A stretch of DNA of 64,000 nucleotides from Limnohabitans sp. 63ED37-2 (GCF_001412535.1 NZ_CP011774.1:1359501-1423500), one strand, 5' to 3'. Counted from the first letter of the stretch, positions 42,437-53,478 are shown. Numbers and translations are program-made. The notes: generated from the sequence alone by a model not told the origin.

Positions 42437-43417
42437 ATGAATGCGCCACGCACACGGGTGCAACGGCGCCCTGTGCACGGGGTGCTGCTGCTCGACAAAC
42501 CGCTGGGTCTTTCCAGTAACCAGGCTTTGCAAAAAGCCAAATGGTTGCTTCGCGCGGAAAAAGGCGGTCATACCGGAACGCTCGACCCTTTGGCCACGGG
42601 GGTGTTGCCTTTGTGTTTTGGTGCAGCCACCAAGTTCAGCCAGCAGCATCTGGATGCCGACAAGACTTACGAGACCACGGTTCGTCTTGGCATCAAAACC
42701 AGCACGGCTGACGCCGAAGGCGAGGTGATCGCTGTCCGAGAAGTGTCATGTTCGGCAGGTATGGTGGTGGAAGTTCTTGACCGGTTCATGGGGCCCATCA
42801 GCCAAGTGCCGCCGATGCACAGTGCCTTGAAAAAGGACGGCAAGGCCTTGTACGAATATGCCCGCGAGGGCGAAACCGTGGAGCGCGAAGCGCGAAACGT
42901 GGTCATACATGATCTGGATCTGCTGGACATGCAACTGCAAGGTGATGCGCCTTTTTTGCGTTTGCGTGTTCGGTGCAGCAAAGGCACTTACATCCGAACC
43001 TTGGGCGAAGACATCGCCGAAGCGTTGGGTTGTGGTGGCCATTTGAGCGCTTTGCGCCGGGTGGTCACCGGGCCTTTTGAGGAAGCCCAGTGTGTGACGC
43101 TGTCTGCACTGGAGAACATGGATGAAAGCCAGCGGATTGCGGCGATGCAGCCGGTCGATGTACTGCTGCCGGGCTACACCGAAGTGTGTCTGGACAGCGA
43201 GAACGCAGGGAAATTTTTGAGTGGGGTGCGCCGTCGCGGCCCTTGGAATGATTGTGATCAAGTCGTGGTGTATGGAGAACATCCTCGTGCCTTGCTGGGA
43301 ACAGCGCATGTGCACGGCGGCGAATTGATTCCGGGTCGATTGTTGAGCCCGATCGAAATTCAACAGATTTTGGAAAAATCACCTGTCAACGCGCCATTGC
43401 TGGCCGAGCAGGTTTAA
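42437..43417 (+). CDS. truB: tRNA pseudouridine(55) synthase
   Basis: Enzyme of 326 residues making pseudouridine 55 in the T loop of tRNA. GGHTGTLDPLATGVLPLCFG contains the catalytic Asp in its usual setting; RCSKGTYIRTLGEDIAEALG and LSALRRVVTGPF are the other TruB motifs. The C-terminal part (about 250-310) is a PUA-like domain. The start is directly after rbfA (2 nt), and typA follows 13 nt after the stop. Confidence 0.96.
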   Translation: MNAPRTRVQRRPVHGVLLLDKPLGLSSNQALQKAKWLLRAEKGGHTGTLDPLATGVLPLCFGAATKFSQQHLDADKTYETTVRLGIKTSTADAEGEVIAVREVSCSAGMVVEVLDRFMGPISQVPPMHSALKKDGKALYEYAREGETVEREARNVVIHDLDLLDMQLQGDAPFLRLRVRCSKGTYIRTLGEDIAEALGCGGHLSALRRVVTGPFEEAQCVTLSALENMDESQRIAAMQPVDVLLPGYTEVCLDSENAGKFLSGVRRRGPWNDCDQVVVYGEHPRALLGTAHVHGGELIPGRLLSPIEIQQILEKSPVNAPLLAEQV

Positions 43418-43430
43418 AGGAAGAGAAAGC

Positions 43431-45248
<1,818 letters not shown>

Positions 45249-45261
45249 TCGGTTGACCACC

Positions 45262-46146
45262 ATGCGCATGACACACGGTTTGGCCGTATGGACCATGATT
45301 GGTTGCACAGCCCTGTGGTCCATGGCCGGGGTGGTGACACGGCATCTGGAGGAAGCCCGCAGCTTTGAAGTCACCTTCTGGCGCAGCTTCTTCACCGTGG
45401 TGTCCTTGCTGATCATTCTGCCTTTGTGGCAGGGCAGGGGCGTGTGGTCTCGCTTGCCCTGGCGCAATCGGTATTTCTGGTTGTCCGGCCTGTGCTGGAG
45501 TGTCATGTTCACCGCGTTCATGGTGGCCCTGACCCTCACGGCCGTCGCCAATGTGCTGATCACCATGGCTGTCGGGCCTTTGTTCACCGCCCTGTTCACG
45601 CGCGTGTTTTTGCGCCACCCATTGCCTTTGCGCACCTGGGTGGCCATTGTGCTGGCCGGTATCGGCATTGGCTGGATGTACGGTACCCAATTGAGCTTGG
45701 GCGATCCCAATTTCCTGCTCGGTTCTCTGGTGGCTTTGTGTGTGCCCATAGCGGGTGCCGTGCAATGGACCTTGGCGCAAAAAAGCCAAAGCGACGGCCA
45801 CAATCTGGACCTGGTGCCTTCGGTGTTGTTGGGGGCTGTTTTTTCCACCTTGCTGACACTGCCTTTGGCCATGCCGTTTCAGGCGTCGACCCATGACGTG
45901 GGCTTGCTCGCCATTTTGGGTTTGTTCCAGTTGGCCATCCCCTGTGTGTTGTCGGTGGTGTGTGTGCGTGTGCTCAAAGCCCCTGAAGCGTCCTTGTTGT
46001 GTCTTCTGGAGATCGTGTTTGGCATCGCTTTGGCCTGGTGGGGGGCCAACGAAGCACCTCAAATGAGCGTATTGTTGGGAGGGTCCCTCGTTCTCGGGGC
46101 TCTGCTCATGAACCAATGGTTAGGCTGGAAACAAAACAATGTCTGA
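45262..46146 (+). CDS. DMT-superfamily (EamA) transporter
   Basis: Inner-membrane protein of 294 residues with about ten helices in two EamA repeats. The first repeat has the conserved ALWSMAGVVTRHLEEARSFEVTFWR start (seen as CTALWSMAGVVTRHL) and the second has QLAIPCVLSVVCVRVLKAPEASLLCLLEIVFGIALAW-type sequence (APEASLLCLLEIVFG). Members export amino acids or other metabolites; the substrate is not known here. ATG at 45262 is preferred to TTG at 45253. It overlaps the next gene by eight bases, so the two are co-transcribed. Confidence 0.85.
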   Translation: MRMTHGLAVWTMIGCTALWSMAGVVTRHLEEARSFEVTFWRSFFTVVSLLIILPLWQGRGVWSRLPWRNRYFWLSGLCWSVMFTAFMVALTLTAVANVLITMAVGPLFTALFTRVFLRHPLPLRTWVAIVLAGIGIGWMYGTQLSLGDPNFLLGSLVALCVPIAGAVQWTLAQKSQSDGHNLDLVPSVLLGAVFSTLLTLPLAMPFQASTHDVGLLAILGLFQLAIPCVLSVVCVRVLKAPEASLLCLLEIVFGIALAWWGANEAPQMSVLLGGSLVLGALLMNQWLGWKQNNV

Positions 46147-47221
46147 TGTCATCGCGCAGATTGAAGGCCGCATCGGCTGCATCACCCTCAACCGCCCCAA
46201 GGCCCTGAATGCTTTGTCGCTTGACATGGTGCGGGCCTTGACCCGGGCTTTGCTCGATTGGCAAGCCAATCCCCAAGTCTTGGCCGTGGCCGTACGCGGT
46301 ACGGGCAAAGAAGCACCTTTTGGTGCATTTTGTGCGGGTGGGGACATCCGATTTTTTCACCAGGCGGCCACAGCAGGTGATGCCTCTTTGGGTGATTTTT
46401 TCACCGAAGAATACCGCCTCAACCACCTGATCCACACCTACAGCAAGCCTTATATCGCTTTCATGGATGGCATCGTCATGGGTGGCGGCATGGGCATCAG
46501 CCAGGGCGCGAGCGTGCGTGTGGTGACCGAGCGCACCAAGATGGCCATGCCTGAAACCAACATCGGCTTGTTTCCGGATGTTGGCGGCGGTTATTTCCTG
46601 AGCCGTTGCCCGGGGCGCTTGGGCGAATACCTGGGCCTCACGGGGTTGATGCTGAGCGGGCCTCAAGCTGTGGCCGCCAAGTTGGCCGACATTGCCCTGC
46701 CCAGCGGCATGCTCGAGCCCATTTGGCAAACCTTGATCAGCAGCCCTTTTGAGAACGCCGAGTCGGTGGAGCGTTGGGTGATGGCCCAAGCCGGTGCCAT
46801 AACCCCCGAAAAGCTCACGCCTCAGCCGCAGATTGATGAAGTTTTCGCCTTGCCCAGCATTGCCGATATGCTGCACAAACTGGAGTCGGCCACTGACGAA
46901 TGGAGCCAGAAGACGGCCCACACTTTGCGCCACCGCTCGCCCTTGATGCTGCATGTGGTGCTCGAGCAAATTCGCCGCGCCCGTCAAATGAGCCTGGCCG
47001 ACGACTTGCGCATGGAGCGCGACATGGTGCACCACTGTTTCCACCTGCGCTCGGTGGCCGACTGTGAAACGGTAGAAGGCATCCGCGCCTTGGCGGTGGA
47101 CAAAGACCACAGTCCGAACTGGAAACCGGCCCGTGTGGAAGAGGTAGATCTGTCAGAAGCGGCGCGTTTCTTTGCCAGTCCTTGGCCTTCAGACCACCAT
47201 CCGCTGCGCGATTTGAGCTGA
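46139..47221 (+). CDS. 3-hydroxyisobutyryl-CoA hydrolase (crotonase family)
   Basis: Crotonase-fold protein of 360 residues, longer than enoyl-CoA hydratases (about 260) and matching the HIBYL-CoA hydrolase group, which acts in valine degradation. ITLNRPKALNALSLDM is the crotonase start; FCAGGDIRFFHQ and DGIVMGGGMGISQGA form the oxyanion hole; MPETNIGLFPDVGGGYFLSR holds the Glu and Asp that distinguish hydrolases from hydratases. It overlaps the DMT transporter gene by eight bases; the pairing suggests a shared transcript but not a shared function. Confidence 0.85.
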   Translation: MSDVIAQIEGRIGCITLNRPKALNALSLDMVRALTRALLDWQANPQVLAVAVRGTGKEAPFGAFCAGGDIRFFHQAATAGDASLGDFFTEEYRLNHLIHTYSKPYIAFMDGIVMGGGMGISQGASVRVVTERTKMAMPETNIGLFPDVGGGYFLSRCPGRLGEYLGLTGLMLSGPQAVAAKLADIALPSGMLEPIWQTLISSPFENAESVERWVMAQAGAITPEKLTPQPQIDEVFALPSIADMLHKLESATDEWSQKTAHTLRHRSPLMLHVVLEQIRRARQMSLADDLRMERDMVHHCFHLRSVADCETVEGIRALAVDKDHSPNWKPARVEEVDLSEAARFFASPWPSDHHPLRDLS

Positions 47222-47252
47222 ACGCCAGCGTCTTGGAATGGCGCTTTGGCGC

Positions 47253-47747
47253 TCAGCGGTCGCGGTGGCGGCTTTTCATGGCGCGTTCGACTTCGCGTTT
47301 GCCTTCGCGGTCCTTGATGGTGTCGCGTTTGTCGTGCTCGGCCTTGCCCTTGGCCAGCGCGATGTCGCATTTGACCTTGCCCGATTTCCAGTGCAAATTG
47401 ATTGGCACCAGGGTGTAGCCCTTTTGCTCGATCTTGCCGATCAGCCGCTTGATCTCTTCCTTGTTCAGCAGCAGTTTGCGCGTGCGTGCCGCTTCAGGAT
47501 TGATGTGGGTCGATGCAGTTTTGAGCGGGTTGATCAGGCAACCAATGATGAACAACTCGCCATTGCGAATGACCACATAACCGTCGGTGAGCTGCACCTT
47601 GCCTTCACGGATGGCCTTGACTTCCCAGCCTTCCAGCACCATGCCCGCCTCGTAGCGTTCTTCAAAAAAATAGTCGAAGGACGCTTTTTTGTTCTCGGCA
47701 ATCTTGGCAAAAACGGGAGCAGCAGGGGTCTTTTTGGTGGTGGCCAT
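47253..47747 (-). CDS. smpB: SsrA-binding protein
   Basis: Partner of tmRNA in trans-translation, which rescues stalled ribosomes; 164 residues. The core begins AENKKASFDYFFEERYEAGMVLEGWEVKAIREG-type sequence (seen as FEERYEAGMVLEGWEVKA), and the C-terminal tail is basic (KDREGKREVERAMKSRHRDR) and enters the mRNA channel. ATG at 47747 is preceded by GGAG-like TCCTC complement; the frame to 47858 is not needed. It is divergent from ratA by 94 bp, as in many proteobacteria. The ssrA RNA gene is not in the window. Confidence 0.95.
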   Translation of the reverse strand: MATTKKTPAAPVFAKIAENKKASFDYFFEERYEAGMVLEGWEVKAIREGKVQLTDGYVVIRNGELFIIGCLINPLKTASTHINPEAARTRKLLLNKEEIKRLIGKIEQKGYTLVPINLHWKSGKVKCDIALAKGKAEHDKRDTIKDREGKREVERAMKSRHRDR

Positions 47748-47841
47748 GAGGAGCAAATAAGGACGGCACAGCCGTTCACAAGGGTGTGCAGCCGGGCGAT
47801 GCGCCCGCAGGCATGTCGAAAAACTACAATCGCTGCATTGT

Positions 47842-48282
47842 ATGAAGAATATCCACAAGTCCGTTCTGATCTGGTACTCGCCAGAAGAAATGTTTCGCCT
47901 CGTGACCGACGTGGCGCGTTACCCCGAGTTTCTGCCTTGGTGTGACCGTGCCAGTGTGCTTGAAACCGACCCGCAAGGCATGGTGGCCGAGGTCGGTATC
48001 AGCCTGGGCGGCATCCAGCAAACCTTCACCACGCGCAACACCCACGAAGAAGGCCGATCGGTGGGGATGAGCCTGGTCAAAGGCCCGTTTTCCAACCTGA
48101 GCGGCATGTGGCGTTTCACCCCCGTGGGCGACGGCACGCAACGGGCGTGCAAAGTGGAGCTGGATCTGCAATACGGCTTTTCCAGCAAAACCTTGGCGGC
48201 GCTCGTGGGCCCGGTCTTCGACAAGATCGCAGCCAGTCTGGTCGATGCCTTTGTGAAACGTGCTGAAGCGGTTTATGGCTGA
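47842..48282 (+). CDS. ratA: RatA/COQ10-type START-like protein
   Basis: Protein of 146 residues in the polyketide-cyclase/START-like family. The N-terminus IHKSVLIWYSPEEMFRLVTDVARYPEFLPWCDRA-type sequence (seen as YPEFLPWC) is diagnostic. In E. coli RatA was described as a toxin that blocks 70S assembly, but the family includes the ubiquinone-binding COQ10 proteins, and the latter role is possible. It is divergent from smpB and overlaps rnfH by eight bases, the normal arrangement. Confidence 0.88.
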   Translation: MKNIHKSVLIWYSPEEMFRLVTDVARYPEFLPWCDRASVLETDPQGMVAEVGISLGGIQQTFTTRNTHEEGRSVGMSLVKGPFSNLSGMWRFTPVGDGTQRACKVELDLQYGFSSKTLAALVGPVFDKIAASLVDAFVKRAEAVYG

Positions 48283-48643
48283 GCCGACGGTTCAGGTGGT
48301 GCTGTGCTGGAGCCTTGAACCGCGGCATGTTCATGAGATGCGCCTGCAAGTGCCTGAGGGCATCACTGTTCAAGATGTCTTGAATCAGGGCTTGGCCTTG
48401 TGCCTGCAAGCGAATGGTTCGAGCGACAGCGCCTCTTTGTCCTCTCTACAGTTTCAGCAACCCGGCATCTGGGGCAAAAAAGTCTCCTGGACGCAAGTGG
48501 TTCAAGCCGGTGACCGCATCGAGTTGTACCGCCCCCTCAAAGTTGACCCCAAAGTCGCACGTCGCCAGCGCTTCAAGCGCCAAGGTAAAGGCCGAACGGG
48601 CCTCTTCGCCAATCGCAAGAGCGGTTCTGCTGCCGGGTATTGA
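48275..48643 (+). CDS. rnfH: RnfH-family ubiquitin-like protein
   Basis: Small beta-grasp protein of 122 residues (UPF0125, also called RatB). VQVVLCWSLEPRHVHEMRL is the first strand pair, and GDRIELYRPLKVDPKVARRQRF is the family signature near the end. The C-terminal tail is basic and longer than in E. coli. Its role is unknown. It overlaps ratA by eight bases; the frame opens at 48260 but ATG at 48275 is the natural start. Confidence 0.88.
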   Translation: MAEPTVQVVLCWSLEPRHVHEMRLQVPEGITVQDVLNQGLALCLQANGSSDSASLSSLQFQQPGIWGKKVSWTQVVQAGDRIELYRPLKVDPKVARRQRFKRQGKGRTGLFANRKSGSAAGY

Positions 48644-48650
48644 TACCACC

Positions 48651-49559
48651 ATGCAAGCCCTTTTGAACGCCATCACCCAGATGACCATCACAGCTGATGC
48701 GCACCGTGTTTTCCACGGCCGTGGTGGCGTGTACCCCGGCTGCGAACACTGGACGCTGGACTGGTTCGCGCCCGTGTGGGTTTTGACCAGCTTCAAACCC
48801 GTTAGCGAAGACGAGCTGGCCCTGTGCCACCAGGCTTTGGCGCAGCGCTGGGAAACCTTGGCCCCTGGCGAGCCGCTCAATTGGGTGTTTCAGTGCCGTG
48901 CACAAGGCGAAGCACAAACCCGCCTCATGGCCGGTAGCGTGCCCGAGCCGCATGTGGTGATCGAGCAGGGCGCCCAGTACCTGGTGCATGTGATGCGCGG
49001 TCAAAACCACGGTCTGTTTCTGGACATGGCCAACGGGCGCGAGTGGCTGAAGGCCCATGCGCTTCATGAAAACATCCTCAACCTGTTTGCCTACACCTGC
49101 GCTTTTTCGGTGGTGGCGCTGCAGGGTGGGGCGGCGCAGGTGGTCAATCTGGACATGAGCCAGGGCGCTCTGGCTGTGGGCCAGCAAAACCACCGTCTCA
49201 ACGACTTGCCTGCCAAAGCCCGCTTTTTGGGCCATGACATCTTCAAGACCTGGGGCAAGATCAACAAAATGGGGCCCTATGGCGTGATCGTGATTGATCC
49301 ACCCAGTTACCAAAAGGGCAGCTTCATCGCCACCAAGGACTACATCAAGCTGATCCGCCGCTTGCCGGATTTGCTGGAGCCGCAAGGCCATGTGCTGCTG
49401 TGCCTGAACGCGCCCGAATTGGACACGGCTTTTTTGCATGCCCAGGTGGCCGAAGCCGCGCCCACCCTCCGCTTTGTCGAACGTTTGCCCAACCCAGAGC
49501 CTTTTGTGGACATCGACCCAGAAAAGTCGCTCAAGGTCTTGCATTACCAAAACAGCTGA
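48651..49559 (+). CDS. SAM-dependent methyltransferase (RlmI/RlmL-like Rossmann domain)
   Basis: Class I methyltransferase of 302 residues. ILNLFAYTCAFSVVALQGGAAQVVNLDMS-type sequence (seen as NLFAYTCAFSVVAL and VVNLDMS) is the SAM-binding region, and VIVIDPPSYQKGSF is a DPPxF-type catalytic motif as in rRNA cytosine/guanine methyltransferases. The protein lacks the PUA domain of RlmI. It follows rnfH by seven bases and may be in the same transcript. ATG at 48651 is used; the frame opens earlier inside rnfH. Target RNA base is not known. Confidence 0.8.
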   Translation: MQALLNAITQMTITADAHRVFHGRGGVYPGCEHWTLDWFAPVWVLTSFKPVSEDELALCHQALAQRWETLAPGEPLNWVFQCRAQGEAQTRLMAGSVPEPHVVIEQGAQYLVHVMRGQNHGLFLDMANGREWLKAHALHENILNLFAYTCAFSVVALQGGAAQVVNLDMSQGALAVGQQNHRLNDLPAKARFLGHDIFKTWGKINKMGPYGVIVIDPPSYQKGSFIATKDYIKLIRRLPDLLEPQGHVLLCLNAPELDTAFLHAQVAEAAPTLRFVERLPNPEPFVDIDPEKSLKVLHYQNS

Positions 49560-49637
49560 TCCTGGTACGCCTGAGACTTGGCGTCGGCGAGCCCTGATTT
49601 TGCGCCCTCATCAGGGAAATCCCTTGGGTTGGACGGG

Positions 49638-49643
49638 TACAAT
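49638..49643 (+). promoter_or_regulatory. Candidate -10 box of guaB
   Basis: TACAAT, 22 nt before the guaB ATG. A small hairpin CCCTGAT/ATCAGGG (49593-49599, 49611-49617) lies just upstream without a T run. No clear -35 is seen. Confidence 0.4.
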
Positions 49644-49665
49644 CCATTTTTTGGAGCCTCAGCTT

Positions 49666-51135
49666 ATGCGCCTACTCGGTAAAGCCCTGACTTTTGACGA
49701 CGTTCTCCTCGTCCCCGCTTACTCCCAAGTCCTGCCCAAGGACACGTCCCTTGCGACGCAATTCACCCGCAACATCCGCCTGAACCTGCCCCTGGTGTCC
49801 GCCGCCATGGACACCGTGACCGAAGCGCGACTGGCCATCGCCATCGCCCAAGAAGGCGGCATCGGCATCGTTCACAAAAACCTCACCGCACAAGAGCAAG
49901 CCGCTCAAGTGGCCAAGGTCAAGCGTTACGAATCGGGCGTGCTGCGTGACCCGGTCGTCATCACCCCGGACACCACCGTGCGCCAGGTCATGGCCCTCTC
50001 CGACGAGCTCGGCGTGTCAGGTTTTCCGGTCTGCGACGGCGGCAAGGTGGTCGGCATCGTGACTGGCCGAGATCTGCGCTTTGAGACCCGCTACGACCAA
50101 AAAGTCAGCGAGATCATGACCCCGCGCGAGCGCCTGATCACCGTGCCCGAAGGCACCACGCCTGAGCAAGCCAAGCACCTGCTCAACAAACACAAGCTTG
50201 AGCGCCTGCTGGTGGTAAACGACGCCTTTGAGCTCAAGGGCCTGATCACCGTCAAAGACATCACCAAACAGCTGAACTTCCCGAACGCCGCTCGCGACGG
50301 CGCAGGCCAACTGCGCGTGGGCGCGGCGGTGGGCGTGGGCGAGGGCACCGAAGAGCGTGTGGAAGCCCTGGCCCGTGCGGGCGTGGACGCCATCGTGGTG
50401 GACACTGCACACGGCCACAGCAAAGGCGTGATCGACCGCGTGCGCTGGGTCAAGCAAAACTACCCGCACATCGAAGTCATCGGCGGAAACATCGCCACCG
50501 GCGCTGCCGCTTTGGCCCTGGTCGAAGCCGGTGCCGACGCGGTCAAAGTGGGCATTGGGCCGGGTTCGATCTGCACCACCCGCATCGTGGCGGGTGTGGG
50601 CGTGCCACAAATCATGGCGGTGGACTCCGTGGCCACAGCCCTCAAAGGCACGGGGGTACCTCTGATTGCTGACGGCGGTATCCGCTACAGCGGCGACATC
50701 GCCAAGGCGATTGCCGCAGGCGCGGGCACGGTGATGATGGGTGGCATGTTCGCGGGCACCGAAGAGGCTCCGGGTGAGATCGTGTTGTTCCAGGGCCGCA
50801 GCTACAAGAGCTACCGCGGCATGGGCTCGATTGGTGCCATGCAACAAGGCAGTGCCGACCGCTACTTCCAAGAGTCCAGCACCGGCAATCCCAATGCCGA
50901 CAAATTGGTCCCAGAGGGCATTGAAGGCCGCGTGCCTTACAAAGGATCGGTCGTTTCCATCATCTACCAAATGGCGGGCGGCTTGCGTGCCAGCATGGGC
51001 TACTGCGGCTGCGCGACGATCGAGGCCATGCACAACGAATCCCAGTTTGTGGAAATCACCGCAGCGGGTATCCGTGAAAGCCATGTCCATGACGTGCAGA
51101 TTACCAAGGAAGCCCCCAACTACCGGGCTGAGTAA
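49666..51135 (+). CDS. guaB: IMP dehydrogenase
   Basis: Converts IMP to XMP, the first step to GMP; 489 residues. The N-terminus LGKALTFDDVLLVPAYSQV is standard. Two CBS domains (about residues 95-205, with SEIMTPRERLITV) are inserted in the barrel. GIGPGSICTTRIVAGVG contains the catalytic Cys, and YRGMGSIGAM and the C-terminal region follow. The frame is open from 49438 over the methyltransferase gene; ATG at 49666 follows GGAG. It is 69 nt upstream of guaA with a terminator hairpin between. Confidence 0.97.
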   Translation: MRLLGKALTFDDVLLVPAYSQVLPKDTSLATQFTRNIRLNLPLVSAAMDTVTEARLAIAIAQEGGIGIVHKNLTAQEQAAQVAKVKRYESGVLRDPVVITPDTTVRQVMALSDELGVSGFPVCDGGKVVGIVTGRDLRFETRYDQKVSEIMTPRERLITVPEGTTPEQAKHLLNKHKLERLLVVNDAFELKGLITVKDITKQLNFPNAARDGAGQLRVGAAVGVGEGTEERVEALARAGVDAIVVDTAHGHSKGVIDRVRWVKQNYPHIEVIGGNIATGAAALALVEAGADAVKVGIGPGSICTTRIVAGVGVPQIMAVDSVATALKGTGVPLIADGGIRYSGDIAKAIAAGAGTVMMGGMFAGTEEAPGEIVLFQGRSYKSYRGMGSIGAMQQGSADRYFQESSTGNPNADKLVPEGIEGRVPYKGSVVSIIYQMAGGLRASMGYCGCATIEAMHNESQFVEITAAGIRESHVHDVQITKEAPNYRAE

Positions 51136-51153
51136 AATCTGATCCTGATCACC

Positions 51154-51180
51154 AAGGCGTCTGCACCCCAGACGCCTTTT
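51154..51180 (+). terminator. Terminator-like hairpin between guaB and guaA
   Basis: AAGGCGTCTG (51154-51163), loop CACCC, CAGACGCCTT (51169-51178), then TTTT up to 51180. It lies before guaA, so guaA must be transcribed by partial readthrough or from its own promoter. Confidence 0.75.
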
Positions 51181-51204
51181 CATTTCTTTAGAACGGCGCC
51201 TGCC

Positions 51205-52818
51205 ATGCAGCACTCCAAAATCCTGATCCTCGACTTCGGATCGCAAGTCACCCAGCTGATTGCCCGCCGCGTGCGCGAAGCGCATGTGTTTTGCGAAGTC
51301 CATCCCTGCGATGTGAGCAGCGACTGGGTCCGCGAGTACGCCAAGGACGGCAACCTCAAAGGCGTGATCCTGTCGGGCTCACATGCCAGCGTCTACGAAG
51401 TTGATGACCGTGCACCGGATGCCGTTTTTGAGTTGGGCATCCCTGTTTTGGGCATTTGCTACGGCATGCAAACCATGGCGCAGCAGCTGGGAGGCAAAGT
51501 GGAGGCGGGCACCACACGCGAGTTTGGCTACGCCGAAGTCCGCGCCCATGGCCACACTGAACTGCTCAAAGGCATTGAAGATTTCGCCACGGCCGAAGGC
51601 CACGGCATGCTCAAGGTTTGGATGAGCCACGGCGACAAAGTCACGGCCATGCCACCCGGCTTCAAAGTCATGGCCTCTACACCGGCTTGCCCCATCGCCG
51701 GTATGGCCGACGAAACCCGCCACTTTTACGCGGTGCAGTTCCACCCTGAAGTCACGCACACCGTGCAGGGTCAGGCCTTGCTCAACCGTTTTGTGCTCGA
51801 CATCTGCCAAGCTCGCCAAGACTGGATCATGGGTGACTACATCGAAGAAGCCGTGGCCAAGATCCGCGCACAGGTCGGTGACGAAGAAGTCATTCTCGGC
51901 TTGTCCGGCGGCGTGGACTCCTCCGTGGCGGCTGCGTTGATCCACCGCGCCATTGGCGACAAACTGACCTGCGTGTTTGTGGACCACGGTCTGCTGCGCC
52001 TGAATGAAGGCGACATGGTCATGGACATGTTCGTCGGCAAGTTGCACGCCAAAGTGATCCGTGTGGACGCCAGTGACTTGTTCCTCGGCAAACTGGCGGG
52101 CGTGAGCGAGCCTGAAGCCAAGCGCAAAATCATTGGCGGTTTGTTTGTGGACGTGTTCAAGGAGCAAGCGGCCAAGCTCAAAGCAGGTGATGGCGGACAC
52201 AAAGGTGCGACCTTCTTGGCACAAGGGACGATTTACCCCGACGTGATCGAGTCGGGCGGCGCCAAGAGCAAGAAAGCCGTCACCATCAAGAGCCACCACA
52301 ATGTGGGCGGCTTGCCAGAGCAACTGGGCTTGAAGCTGTTGGAGCCATTGCGCGAACTGTTCAAAGACGAAGTGCGCGAACTCGGCGTGGCGTTGGGCTT
52401 GCCCCGCGAGATGGTCTACCGCCACCCCTTCCCAGGCCCCGGCCTGGGCGTGCGGATTCTGGGCGAAGTCAAAAAAGAATACGCAGATCTGCTGCGCCGT
52501 GCGGACGCGATCTTCATCGAAGAGCTGCGCAACTTCACCGACGAATCCGGCAAGACCTGGTACGACTTGACCAGTCAGGCCTTCACCGTCTTTTTGCCCG
52601 TGAAAAGCGTGGGCGTGATGGGCGACGGCCGCACTTACGACTACGTGGTGGCCCTGCGTGCCGTTCAGACCAGCGACTTCATGACGGCGGACTGGGCCGA
52701 GCTGCCCTATGCGCTGCTCAAGAAAGTCTCGGGACGCATCATCAACGAGGTGCGTGGCATCAACCGAGTCACATACGACGTGAGTTCAAAACCACCGGCG
52801 ACGATCGAGTGGGAATGA
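51205..52818 (+). CDS. guaA: GMP synthase (glutamine-hydrolysing)
   Basis: Converts XMP to GMP using glutamine; 537 residues. The class I glutamine amidotransferase domain has ILILDFGSQVTQLIARR, GICYGMQ with catalytic Cys, and FHPEVTHT with His. The ATP-pyrophosphatase domain has GLSGGVDSSVAA (P-loop) and the C-terminal dimerisation domain ends VTYDVSSKPPATIEWE. RBS is not strong (ACGGCGCC). It is next to guaB and ends at an intrinsic terminator. Confidence 0.97.
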   Translation: MQHSKILILDFGSQVTQLIARRVREAHVFCEVHPCDVSSDWVREYAKDGNLKGVILSGSHASVYEVDDRAPDAVFELGIPVLGICYGMQTMAQQLGGKVEAGTTREFGYAEVRAHGHTELLKGIEDFATAEGHGMLKVWMSHGDKVTAMPPGFKVMASTPACPIAGMADETRHFYAVQFHPEVTHTVQGQALLNRFVLDICQARQDWIMGDYIEEAVAKIRAQVGDEEVILGLSGGVDSSVAAALIHRAIGDKLTCVFVDHGLLRLNEGDMVMDMFVGKLHAKVIRVDASDLFLGKLAGVSEPEAKRKIIGGLFVDVFKEQAAKLKAGDGGHKGATFLAQGTIYPDVIESGGAKSKKAVTIKSHHNVGGLPEQLGLKLLEPLRELFKDEVRELGVALGLPREMVYRHPFPGPGLGVRILGEVKKEYADLLRRADAIFIEELRNFTDESGKTWYDLTSQAFTVFLPVKSVGVMGDGRTYDYVVALRAVQTSDFMTADWAELPYALLKKVSGRIINEVRGINRVTYDVSSKPPATIEWE

Positions 52819-52823
52819 CAGAC

Positions 52824-52848
52824 AAGGCACCATAGGGTGCCTTTGTTT
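52824..52848 (+). terminator. Intrinsic terminator of guaA
   Basis: AAGGCACC (52824-52831), loop ATAG, GGTGCCTT (52836-52843), then TGTTTT. It lies six bases after the guaA stop. Confidence 0.8.
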
Positions 52849-52863
52849 TGGTACAGTCTTTTC

Positions 52864-53478
52864 ATGTACCTGCCCCAACAATTCAACCATCCGCAGCATG
52901 CTGCGACCATCATGCGCGAGCACCCGTTTGCCAGTTTGGTGTCTACCGACGGTGATGGTTTTCCGTTTGTCACCCATTTGCCTCTCAAATTGATCGAGGA
53001 GGGCGGCCAGCCGGTAGCGCTGCTCGGGCACTGTGCCCGTGCCAATCCGCATGCCGGATTTTTGCAAGCGCGTCCGCAGGCGTTGGTGACGTTCATGGGG
53101 CCGCAGGCTTACATGTCTCCAGCCGTTTACCCCGATTTGCTGCGTGTGCCAACTTGGACTTATCTGGCGGTGCATGCCCGGGTAGAGGCCCGCATGCTGG
53201 GTGGCGACGATGCCAAAGACGCCATGCTCAAGCAGATGATTGCCGACCACGAGCCCGCTTATGCCGCGCAGTGGCGTGCACTGCCCGAGAGTTACGCCCA
53301 CGGCATGCTCAATGGCATTGTGGCGTTTGAGTTGAAGATTCTGGACTTGCAAACCAAGGTCAAGATCAACCAGCACCGCCCTGAGTCGCACGCGGCCATG
53401 CACGCAGCCTATACCCAAGGCGGCGAACAAGAGCAAGCCCTGGCCCAGTGGATGCAGCGGTTGGGCATGGTGGCGTGA
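52864..53478 (+). CDS. paiB: FMN-binding PaiB-type regulator
   Basis: Protein of 204 residues in the PaiB family (split-barrel FMN-binding fold). MYLPQQFNH start, HPFASLVSTDGDGFPFVTHLPL and VPTWTYLAVHARVEA are typical marks; YPDLLRVPTW and KINQHRP are also conserved. In Bacillus PaiB is linked to repression of sporulation and protease genes, but in proteobacteria the function is unknown. The frame opens at 52837; ATG at 52864 fits the family. The stop overlaps the start of the tadA fusion by four bases. Confidence 0.88.
   Translation: MYLPQQFNHPQHAATIMREHPFASLVSTDGDGFPFVTHLPLKLIEEGGQPVALLGHCARANPHAGFLQARPQALVTFMGPQAYMSPAVYPDLLRVPTWTYLAVHARVEARMLGGDDAKDAMLKQMIADHEPAYAAQWRALPESYAHGMLNGIVAFELKILDLQTKVKINQHRPESHAAMHAAYTQGGEQEQALAQWMQRLGMVA

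Noticed and set aside
47842..48643. RatA-RatB as a toxin-antitoxin pair
   Set aside because: The pair is a conserved housekeeping neighbour of smpB in proteobacteria; RatA belongs to the COQ10/START family and RnfH is not shown to be an antitoxin.
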